Positions 1 to 6,117 of a DNA stretch of 6,171 nt are shown here, piece after piece (the first letter of the stretch is position 1; each line of letters opens with the position of its first letter). This stretch comes from an uncultured Oscillochloris sp. (GTDB taxonomy: Bacteria; Chloroflexota; Chloroflexia; Chloroflexales; Chloroflexaceae). The stretch is from the NCBI GenBank assembly GCA_903877345.1, contig CAIRDL010000273.1, positions 1 through 6,171 on the forward strand. Reading direction: 5' to 3'. The notes beneath the pieces were generated by a model that saw only the letters and a program-made list of their open reading frames with translations, made no database searches and was not told the origin of the DNA. Position numbers and translations under genes: made by a program.

Positions 1-50
1 CGGGACGCTTCGCTGCGCTCAGCGTGACCGCGTGCCTTTTGCGGTAGGGC
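1..50 (+). repeat. Truncated repeat copy, related to right half of the 5947-6081 element
   Basis: Bases 5-25 form a 21-nt hairpin unit (ACGCT ... AGCGT around TCGCTGCGCTC) followed by GTGAC. Bases 35-50 (CCTTTTGCGGTAGGGC) match 6066-6081 at 14 of 16 positions. Order and orientation are those of the right half of the complete element upstream of the large gene, with a shorter middle. The left half would lie beyond the window edge. Confidence 0.6.
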
Positions 51-179
51 ATGGTTCAAATCAGCTTGACAGTCTATTCAGTTCGTAGTAGCGGCTTCAG
101 CCGCGTTACAAAGCCTTGCACGAGGCTAAAGCCCCTACTACGAACTGTCAAACTGAAACCGCCGATCCTGAACCATGCC
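48..179. repeat. Nested imperfect palindrome (REP/MITE-like), possible transcript-end structure
   Basis: The outer arms 48-58 and 169-179 (GGCATGGTTCA and its complement) match over 11 bp. Middle arms 62-72 and 145-155 match except at one base. Inner arms 80-105 and 121-146 match at 23 of 26 bases around a 15-nt spacer, and the left side carries about 9 extra bases (73-81). Each inner arm holds its own small hairpin: GCGGCT-TC-AGCCGC at 91-104 and a degenerate partner at 122-135. The element ends 16 nt past the stop of the large gene, so its RNA would fold into a long stem that could stop transcription or protect the 3' end. There is no U-run, so it is not a classical intrinsic terminator. 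Confidence 0.75.
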
Positions 180-195
180 TAGTGCGAAATATGCC

Positions 196-3100
196 TCAGC
201 GCTGCACGACCGGCAAGTAGACCTTCAGCTTCACCGGCACCGGCGTCACGATTGGCGGCACCGTTGGCGCGATGTAGACGAGGCTGAGTTGCACGATGTC
301 GCGCACCGTGGCGTCGTTGCGCGAAGTCGCCTCGATCTGCAAGACTTTCACCGTACCCGAGGCGACGGTTGGCGGCACCTTCACTTGTACCGAGACCGCC
401 CCCGGGTCACCTCGGTCTACGCCAAGGCTGGTCTGGCCAAGCACCACTTCCCAACCGTTACTCGCCCCAACCACCGCCAGATTGAAGGTGTCGTAGGCGC
501 TGCCGAGGTTTATCACCGCCAGGTTGTTCAGGCTCACGGTTTCGCCTGGGCTGACCCGGCGCGACTGCGATGAGGTGAGGTTGAGCTTCGCCACCTGGGC
601 CACCGTCAGCCGCTCAATGGCCTGGGCCGTGATGCTGGGGTCGCTCAGCAATACGATGTTCACGGCGGCAAAGTTGATGTCGCCCGCCCGTGTGTTCTCC
701 TGAATCCGCACTTGCACCGTCACGATGAAGCTCTCCCCTGGCCCCAAGCGTATGAAGCTGGGTGTCACCGTCGCGGGCCAACCGATGCCGTCAGCGGTAG
801 ACAAGGTGAATTCACCCGTCTCCGAGCCGATGTTCGTCAGCGTGTGGGTGATTTCCACCGTGCTGCCCGGCGCGCCCGTCGCCGCGCCCGTGGCTGGCGT
901 CAGCACGATGCCCAAGCGCGGCCCGATGCGCGTCACCAGTTCCGCCGTGTCAAGGGCGCTTCCCGTGCCATCACCGACCAGCAACCGCACCGTGGTGGTG
1001 TTCGTCACCCCCGTCGCCCCGTTGATCGGCGCGGTCACATTGACCGTGAACGTGGCTGTCTGCCCCGGTGCGAGTACCAGTGTGGGGACGCCGCCCGCCA
1101 CAGCACTCCAACCGGTGCCGCTGTTCTGGAGATCCAGCGTGTACGAGGTCGCCACCGTGCCTGTATTGGTCACGGTAAGAGTGTAAGAGACAGTCTGGCC
1201 TGCATCAACGTTGTTGCGCCCGCCCAGCGACAGGTCGCCCGCGCTAATGCGCGCCATCGTAAGCGTATCGGTGACACTCTGACTCGGCCCGTTGGTCTGC
1301 CCCGTCGCGGTGAGCGTAATCGCGTTGGTGGTGCCGCCCAGAATGTTCGCGCCACCCACAGCGATTACCTGAACCGTCGTAGGCACGCCTACAGCCAAGT
1401 TCGTCAGGACGGTTGGCGATACGATGGTCGTCCAGCGCGAGTCACTCTGCGCTACGGTGAGATCAAAGCTATCGGCGGCGTTGCCCGTGTTGGTTAGAGT
1501 ATGGGTGAAGGTGACCACCTCACTCGGTCCGCCCGTGGCCGTCAGCCCAGTGGGGGCGAGCACGAGACTACGCACCACGCCCACCGTGACGCGGTTGGGT
1601 GCCTCGTAGGTCACGTTCGGTACCGCTATCGGCATCTCCGTATTGTCTGCCGTCGCAAACACCGTCAGATCTACCACACCAGGCGGCCAACCCGCCGGTA
1701 CGACCGCCTCGACCGTGAAGGTGCAACTCGTCCCCCACGTCAGCGAGATCGGGCATGTGGTTGCAAGGACGTGCGCTGTCCAGCCCGACGGCGGCGGCGT
1801 TCGCAGCCCGACGGTAATGGGCACCGTCGCGTTGCCGGTGTTCGTCACGATATTGGTGAACGTCACCGTCACCGGCACACTGGGGAGCACCGGGTTTACC
1901 GAGGGCGTTCCAGGCTCAATGACCACCGCCCCGCCGCCCACGACAATGAGTGTTACCACGCGGCCTTGGTCTGCCGGCGAGGGCGGGAGCGGGGCTGCAC
2001 GCGCAGGGGCCGTGGCGGTAATCGTCGAGGTATACGTACCCTCGGCGGTACCTGACGGCACACTGTACGTCACCGTCACCACCGCCGTTGCCCCCGGCGC
2101 GAGGCTTGTCAGGGCGGGCGTGCTCGTCATCACCCCCGTAATGGGCGGAGCGACCGGGGGCGTGGTTGCCGAGGGCGTGACGTTAAAGCTATCCGACACA
2201 TTGCCCGTATTTGTCAGCAAATAAGTGACCGTGATATTCGCCGTCCCCGCAGGTCTGGTAATCACTTCACTTGCCGTCGGCGTGAAGCTAAAGCTCCGCA
2301 CCATCGGGATGAGCGTAATCGTTACCGGGCGGCTCTGCGAAATGCCGGTGCCTAGGGCGGTAATAAGCGAGGTGTACGTCTCCGTGGTGGTACTGGTCGC
2401 ATCAACCCGGTACGTCACCGTCACTGCTGCCGTTGCCCCCGGCGCGAGGCTCGTCGGACTCGCCGGAACACTAACCACCGTGGGCGTCGTCATCGTTTGG
2501 GTGCCGCCCGTCGGGGTAGTTGCATTCACACTAAAACTATCGGTGACGTTGCCTGTGTTGGTCAGCGTATAGGCAAAGCTGAGGTCAGTACCGCCGCCGG
2601 TGGTCGTCAGTGCCTCCGTTGTTCGCGGCGCAAAGCTGAAACTCCGCACCACCGGAATGGTGATGTAGTCGCTCTGCGCGGCAGTGATGGGCGTTGTGCC
2701 CTGCGTACTCACATTAAAACTGAGCGTGATCGGCGTAGTGGACGAGGGGAGCGACGGCGTGTTGACGACAATCGTCAGGGCTTGGGTCAATTTCGCACCG
2801 AGCGTGAAACTCGCCGGAGTGACCGAAGCGATGTTCCAACCCGATGGCGTGCTGGCAAAGCTCGGCGTGCTCACCGTGAAGGTACCCACGAGGTCGCCGG
2901 TATTGGTGACGATGTGGCTGAACGTGACGGTTGTCCCGGCCCGCTGTTGGGTCAAGGGGCCAGAGACGGCGGGTATGGCGGGGCTAATCGTGCCAATCGT
3001 GGTAGTGTCAGTGACGGTATTGGAACCCACGAGGCCCGCGAACGCCCGCACCATCGTGACATCTGTGGCACTCGCTGAGGACGGCACCGCCACCGTGACG

Positions 3101-5742
3101 ACGAAGTCGGTTGAACTGGTGAAGCCGCTGGCGGCTGCGGGCACCATCACCTGGAACGGGGCCGAGGCCCACTGCGGCGTCTTCGTCGAACTGAGCACAA
3201 TGGTGTAGGTAAGCGGCACCGTCGCGTTGTGCGTGAGCGTGTGGGTGTACGTTCCCGTATTGCCGGGGAGGACGCTCTGGCTATTGGGGTTGGCCTCGCC
3301 GAGCGTAAAACTTAGCGGCACACACGGTTCAGTTGTCCCAGTATCGAGCGCTACACTGAAGGGCGAGGTGTTGTTGCTGAGGTCGGTCACGGTGGCGGTA
3401 AGGTAACGCTGACAGACCGGCACCGGGATGCTGAAAGTGCCATCACCAATCGTCAGGCCACTTCTGAGGTAGACCGGCCCCTCGCGGGCCGTCGCCTCGG
3501 TGGATAAGCTCGTGGTGAAGAGATCGACGGTGCAGCCGTTATTACAGCCGGTGTTTCCTATGATACTCGGCGGGGAGCCAGCCACGAACGCAAGGCCCGT
3601 GGGTGCGGCCCGGCTCCCGTTGCCACCGTTGGCGAGATAGATACCGTTGGGAGGATAGGTGCGGGTAACGCTGGGATTGGCGTGGAACTGGGTAGTATTA
3701 CGGGAGAGGCGCACGCCACTCGAGTTCTGCACCATGATGCCGTAACCGTCGAAATCACCATTACGCACCAACCGGTTATCTTCGATAACATTAAGGCTGG
3801 CCGAGTCAGTGTACGTGCTTGTACCAACCCAGATGCCGGGTGCCGGAGAACCCGCAATCCGTGCCTGCCTATAGGCCACCAAGTTCGAACTGATCGTATT
3901 GCCCGTCCCTCGGTAGAGGAAGATCGCCTCATAGTACAGACGCGGGGCTGAGATGGTGAGTGGGCGCGTGGCGAAATAGATCTCGCCACTGGCCGGGGCA
4001 CCGAAGGTATTGCCCACAATCGTATTGTTGTCGCTACTGGTGGTAGACGTGCCGAGGACGATGCCTTGGACGAGGCCACCAATGAGATTGCCCTGGATCG
4101 TATTGGCAGTGGTTTTCTGGAGGATAATACCGGCGGAGTTTGAGGTGCTATAGCTGGTGTTCAGCGGTGTGGCCCCGTCGGCACTAACCCCGATGTAATT
4201 GCCTCTGATGATATTGCTGCCACTGCTACAGGCGCTCCTGTTGCAATTGGTCTCACTTACAATCGCGGGGGCGATCAGAATACCGCCGCCAAGTGTGCTG
4301 TAGGCGATAATGTTGCGGTCGGCAGTGGTGGCCCCACCGATGACCACACCCGACCCATTCTCAAGGAAGATACTAGCGTTCCCAGCATTGGCCGTCCTCG
4401 CGGTCGGTGTGATCGGCGTGGTCGAAGTTGTCCCCGCCGTGTTGGTGCCGATCAGGTTGCCTTTGATCACCACGTTAGACGAGCGCACCCGGATGCCGTA
4501 GGTGCTGTTGGCGCTAAGCACATTCCCCGGCCCCACCGTAATTGTGCCAGCAACCGTGGTGGTGAAACCGATATAGATGCCGGGGCCACCATTACCCTGC
4601 GGACTACCCGCTCCGTTTAGGCCAATGTAGTTCCCGGCGATAGAGGCGTTGCCAATGCAGTCACTCGTATCATTGGACAGATAAATTCCACCCACGGTGT
4701 TGTTAGCAATGATGTTGCGGTCAACGCTGTCAGTCCCGCCAATCGTAGTCTCATTTGGGCCACAAGCCCCAAAGGAGCCGAGTTGGACCCCGACCCCGTT
4801 GGCAACCAATCCGCCCGCTTTCGTCACCCCGAGGTAGTTGCCGGTGATGGTCGTGTTGGTCGGAATCATGGAGGGAGCAGAGGCGCCGGTGACCTGAATG
4901 CCTGCTACATCCGCAGCAGAACCGTTGGGCAAAAAGCCGCCGATCACATTCTGGCTAATCGTCGTACCGCTACTCCCATCGGAGACCGTAATGCCGGCGT
5001 TAAAAAGGTCAGCATAGGTAGTGGGAAGATTGGAAGGCAGACCGCTGCCATTTGGCTTAAGGCCGATGTAGTTGCCAACGATACGGTTATCCAAGTTCTG
5101 GATACTGGTGGCACTGCCAAGGTACACACCACCCGCGAGATTCCCCGTGATCACATTACGGTCGCTATCAGTATCGGCCCCAATGATGTTATTGTTGGCA
5201 CCGTCACCGAGAAAAACCCCGTAGGAGTAATTGCCACGGGGGAGGACACTGTCTGATTCAATGCCGAGCCAGTTGCCGTAAAGCGCATTGCCGCTACCCC
5301 CTTTGATGTAAATCCCTGAGCCGGCGCTACTGCTATCAGCCCCGGAGTTGCTGAAATTGACGATTACGAGGCCACGAATCGTATTATTATTCGACCGAAT
5401 CGTGAGGCCATTGGCCGCCGGCATGGCACTTGCCGTGAGATACGTGCCGTCAATTACGATGGCATGATTCGCACTCGTCGCGTCAATCGTGGTTGAACCA
5501 CCAGTGAGAGGGAGTAGCTCCGTAGTAGGGAGAAGCGAGCCACTAAGTCCAGACTGAAACTGGATGGTCGTCCCACTAGTGGCATTGGCTAACGTGATCG
5601 CCTCGCGCAACGAGCCAGTCCCGGAGTCATTCAAGTTCGTAACAATGATTGTCTGGGCATACGCCGGGCGGGCGACCGGCAACGCTACGAGGACGAGGAT
5701 AAGCAGCACCGCAAGGCTGAGTTGGCGTTGGAATGGCTGCAT
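196..5742 (-). CDS. Giant secreted beta-helix / Ig-like repeat protein with C-terminal YLPVVQR tail
   Basis: Encodes 1848 residues; the natural ligand or substrate is unknown. Residues 1-29 form a signal peptide (MQPFQRQ, then a Leu/Val-rich core, cleavage expected at AYA|QT). Residues 43-48 read GSLREA, the variant without Cys of the CSLREA motif that opens many bacterial beta-helix surface proteins. Residues ~94-729 are a right-handed parallel beta-helix: GNYIG/GNWLG/GNLIG turns recur near 156, 223, 301, 370, 428, 514 and 551, and DRN[IV]I turns near 194, 341 and 475. A transition segment follows (NGCTVDLF at 735, TATVTDLSNNTSPFS at 782). Nine Ig-like repeats of ~105-119 residues (810-1824) carry the signature HTLTNTGN..DSF and resemble NEW3/CARDB/DUF11-type modules. 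A Pro-rich linker leads to KVYLPVVQR at the C-terminus. I see no membrane anchor, LPXTG, SLH or catalytic motif. ATG at 5742 is chosen because a strong ribosome binding site precedes it and the signal peptide starts there; an in-frame TTG at 5790 would add 16 unsuitable residues. Inferred role: adhesin, sheath or cell-surface structural protein. Coding evidence is very strong; function is uncertain. Confidence 0.95.
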   Translation of the reverse strand: MQPFQRQLSLAVLLILVLVALPVARPAYAQTIIVTNLNDSGTGSLREAITLANATSGTTIQFQSGLSGSLLPTTELLPLTGGSTTIDATSANHAIVIDGTYLTASAMPAANGLTIRSNNNTIRGLVIVNFSNSGADSSSAGSGIYIKGGSGNALYGNWLGIESDSVLPRGNYSYGVFLGDGANNNIIGADTDSDRNVITGNLAGGVYLGSATSIQNLDNRIVGNYIGLKPNGSGLPSNLPTTYADLFNAGITVSDGSSGTTISQNVIGGFLPNGSAADVAGIQVTGASAPSMIPTNTTITGNYLGVTKAGGLVANGVGVQLGSFGACGPNETTIGGTDSVDRNIIANNTVGGIYLSNDTSDCIGNASIAGNYIGLNGAGSPQGNGGPGIYIGFTTTVAGTITVGPGNVLSANSTYGIRVRSSNVVIKGNLIGTNTAGTTSTTPITPTARTANAGNASIFLENGSGVVIGGATTADRNIIAYSTLGGGILIAPAIVSETNCNRSACSSGSNIIRGNYIGVSADGATPLNTSYSTSNSAGIILQKTTANTIQGNLIGGLVQGIVLGTSTTSSDNNTIVGNTFGAPASGEIYFATRPLTISAPRLYYEAIFLYRGTGNTISSNLVAYRQARIAGSPAPGIWVGTSTYTDSASLNVIEDNRLVRNGDFDGYGIMVQNSSGVRLSRNTTQFHANPSVTRTYPPNGIYLANGGNGSRAAPTGLAFVAGSPPSIIGNTGCNNGCTVDLFTTSLSTEATAREGPVYLRSGLTIGDGTFSIPVPVCQRYLTATVTDLSNNTSPFSVALDTGTTEPCVPLSFTLGEANPNSQSVLPGNTGTYTHTLTHNATVPLTYTIVLSSTKTPQWASAPFQVMVPAAASGFTSSTDFVVTVAVPSSASATDVTMVRAFAGLVGSNTVTDTTTIGTISPAIPAVSGPLTQQRAGTTVTFSHIVTNTGDLVGTFTVSTPSFASTPSGWNIASVTPASFTLGAKLTQALTIVVNTPSLPSSTTPITLSFNVSTQGTTPITAAQSDYITIPVVRSFSFAPRTTEALTTTGGGTDLSFAYTLTNTGNVTDSFSVNATTPTGGTQTMTTPTVVSVPASPTSLAPGATAAVTVTYRVDATSTTTETYTSLITALGTGISQSRPVTITLIPMVRSFSFTPTASEVITRPAGTANITVTYLLTNTGNVSDSFNVTPSATTPPVAPPITGVMTSTPALTSLAPGATAVVTVTYSVPSGTAEGTYTSTITATAPARAAPLPPSPADQGRVVTLIVVGGGAVVIEPGTPSVNPVLPSVPVTVTFTNIVTNTGNATVPITVGLRTPPPSGWTAHVLATTCPISLTWGTSCTFTVEAVVPAGWPPGVVDLTVFATADNTEMPIAVPNVTYEAPNRVTVGVVRSLVLAPTGLTATGGPSEVVTFTHTLTNTGNAADSFDLTVAQSDSRWTTIVSPTVLTNLAVGVPTTVQVIAVGGANILGGTTNAITLTATGQTNGPSQSVTDTLTMARISAGDLSLGGRNNVDAGQTVSYTLTVTNTGTVATSYTLDLQNSGTGWSAVAGGVPTLVLAPGQTATFTVNVTAPINGATGVTNTTTVRLLVGDGTGSALDTAELVTRIGPRLGIVLTPATGAATGAPGSTVEITHTLTNIGSETGEFTLSTADGIGWPATVTPSFIRLGPGESFIVTVQVRIQENTRAGDINFAAVNIVLLSDPSITAQAIERLTVAQVAKLNLTSSQSRRVSPGETVSLNNLAVINLGSAYDTFNLAVVGASNGWEVVLGQTSLGVDRGDPGAVSVQVKVPPTVASGTVKVLQIEATSRNDATVRDIVQLSLVYIAPTVPPIVTPVPVKLKVYLPVVQR
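199..270 (-). other. Proline-rich linker and C-terminal tail KVYLPVVQR
   Basis: Encodes the last 24 residues, APTVPPIVTPVPV then KLKVYLPVVQR. The Pro/Val linker is extended and marks the end of the Ig array. The final nine residues match the tail of the neighbouring upstream gene. It is too short and too polar for a membrane anchor and lacks LPXTG. I recall many secreted Chloroflexota proteins ending in YLPLV-R-like tails, so this may be a sorting or anchoring signal; no mechanism is known to me. Confidence 0.65.
271..3315 (-). repeat. Nine tandem Ig-like (NEW3/CARDB-like) repeat modules
   Basis: Encodes residues ~810-1824 in nine beta-sandwich modules. Approximate boundaries are 810-919, 922-1030, 1033-1146, 1149-1267, 1272-1388, 1391-1499, 1501-1606, 1608-1717 and 1719-1824. 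Most contain [TS]..[VL]TNTG....[FT].[VL] in the first third, a central GW or W in several (for example SGW, TGW, IGW, NGW), and L.PG.[TS]..[VF]TV.[VY] in the middle. The last modules are more divergent and more charged than the Thr/Ser-rich early ones. Such arrays usually act as stalks that hold a functional head, here the beta-helix, away from the cell; that role is inferred. Confidence 0.85.
1942..2646 (-). repeat. Most similar adjacent Ig modules (3 and 4), probable internal duplication
   Basis: Modules 3 (2305-2646) and 4 (1942-2298) both open with VRSFSF.P and share LTNTGNV[ST]DSF[SN]V and SLAPGATA[AV]VTVTY. At the DNA level 2066-2112 and 2411-2457 agree at 42 of 47 bases, with an offset of 345 bp (115 codons). 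The rest has drifted, and module 4 has gained a Pro/Ala-rich insert (APARAAPLPPSPAD) near its end. This fits growth of the array by unequal exchange. Confidence 0.75.
3556..5463 (-). repeat. Coding region for parallel beta-helix coils
   Basis: Encodes residues ~94-729 of the large protein. Coils of varied length carry [GN]-N-x-[IL]-x-G-N-[YWL]-[IL]-G turns and Asn/Gly/Ser-rich loops, typical of PbH1-type right-handed beta-helices in pectate-lyase-like and NosD-like folds. Four cysteines lie here as two close pairs (327/362 and 500/505), suggesting disulfides that clamp neighbouring coils. No set of acidic or basic residues can be recognised as a polysaccharide-lyase active site by eye, so a structural or binding role is as likely as catalysis. 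Confidence 0.8.
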
Positions 5743-5749
5743 CGTGGTG

Positions 5750-5757
5750 CCTCCTTT
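5750..5757 (-). promoter_or_regulatory. Strong Shine-Dalgarno site
   Basis: On the minus strand this reads AAAGGAGG, a near-perfect anti-16S match, followed by the 7-nt spacer CACCACG and then ATG at 5742. It decides the start of the large gene and rules out the upstream in-frame TTG at 5790. Confidence 0.9.
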
Positions 5758-5771
5758 GGAGGTGAGTAGAA

Positions 5772-5905
5772 ATCTGACAGGTGCGCGCAACGGACGATCT
5801 GCACCTACGCAGGTACTTTCGAGCGCGCATCTGACAGGTCTTATACGGAGCGCGCACCCGCCAGGTCTTGCGGTAGCGCAACGGACACCTTTACACCCAC
5901 GCAGG
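5772..5905. repeat. Degenerate direct repeats in the leader of the large gene
   Basis: ATCTGACAGGT occurs exactly at 5772-5782 and 5829-5839. Bases 5821-5842 and 5848-5869 (starting GAGCGCGCA) match at 19 of 22 positions in tandem, period 27. GCGCAACGGAC occurs at 5785-5795 and 5876-5886, followed in both by CACC[TC]ACGCAGG (5802-5813 and 5894-5905), period about 91. A solitary TTGCGGTAGCGC at 5868-5879 resembles the terminus of the MITE-like element. This region must contain the promoter if the large gene has its own, but no convincing -35/-10 pair stands out. Confidence 0.6.
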
Positions 5906-5923
5906 GCATCCTGATGCGCTCAA

Positions 5924-5944
5924 CCTGAAACCCGAAACCTAAAA
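5924..5944 (+). repeat. Heptamer array, left of the MITE-like element
   Basis: Three 7-mers in register: CCTGAAA, CCCGAAA, CCTAAAA. The same heptamers resume in the same orientation on the other side of the palindromic element. Confidence 0.7.
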
Positions 5945-5980
5945 TCGCACTACCGCAGAAGGAACGCTGTGGCGCATGGC

Positions 5981-6001
5981 ATGCTGAGCGCAGCGAAGCA
6001 T
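5981..6001 (-). repeat. 21-nt hairpin unit, copy 2
   Basis: On the minus strand it has the stem ATGCT/AGCAT around TCGCTGCGCTC. It is the left inner arm of the MITE-like element. Compared with the copies at 5-25 and 6022-6042, the two variable stem bases differ but still pair. Confidence 0.75.
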
Positions 6002-6021
6002 CTCTCCCGGCCCGCAGAAAG

Positions 6022-6042
6022 ACCCTTCGCTGTGCTCAGGGT
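6022..6042 (+). repeat. 21-nt hairpin unit, copy 3
   Basis: Stem ACCCT/AGGGT around TCGCTGTGCTC, followed by GACA. It is the right inner arm of the MITE-like element and has one loop change (T for C) compared with the other two copies. Confidence 0.75.
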
Positions 6043-6080
6043 GACATGAACCTGGTGACAGCGTTCCTTCTGCGGTAGTG

Positions 6081-6115
6081 CCTGAAACCTAAAACCTGAA
6101 ACCTGGCCCCTAAAA
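6081..6115 (+). repeat. Heptamer array, right of the MITE-like element
   Basis: Five 7-mers in register: CCTGAAA, CCTAAAA, CCTGAAA, CCTGGCC, CCTAAAA. The array begins on the last base of the inverted repeat and ends just before the stop codon of the upstream gene. Confidence 0.7.
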
Positions 6116-6117
6116 CC

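Larger units (their letters stand above)
5947..6081. mobile_element. MITE-like element with perfect 24-bp terminal inverted repeats
   Basis: Bases 5947-5970 and 6058-6081 are perfect reverse complements over 24 bp (terminus GCACTACCGCAG). Inside lies a second inverted pair, 5984-5998 and 6025-6039, matching at 14 of 15 bases. The whole is 135 bp, has no coding capacity, and could form a cruciform or a long RNA hairpin. The size and terminal repeats fit a non-autonomous transposable element; a REP/BIME-type palindrome is the alternative. It lies between two same-strand genes and could separate their transcripts. Confidence 0.7.

Noticed and set aside
80..146. Classical rho-independent terminator
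   Set aside because: The stem is strong but no run of U follows it in the gene's reading direction, so it is reported as a palindrome with only a possible role at the transcript end.
199..222. LPXTG-type sortase signal in YLPVVQR
   Set aside because: There is no Thr-Gly after the LP, no following hydrophobic helix, and the motif lies at the extreme C-terminus.
175..3208. Long plus-strand open frames opposite the Ig-repeat half of the gene
   Set aside because: They are GC-rich antisense reflections of the repeated Thr/Val/Pro codons. They show no coherent domains, overlap each other, and lack convincing ribosome binding sites.
5743..5790. Longer start for the large gene at the in-frame TTG (5790)
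   Set aside because: It would put 16 residues before the signal peptide and place the AAAGGAGG site inside the coding sequence; ATG at 5742 has ideal spacing.
5840..5845. TATAAG on the minus strand as a -10 box
   Set aside because: No TTGACA-like hexamer lies 16-18 bp upstream and the hexamer falls inside the degenerate repeats. A promoter here is possible but not supported.
5924..6115. CRISPR-like array
   Set aside because: The repeat units are 7 bp and contiguous, with no unique spacers; the larger pair is an inverted, not direct, repeat.
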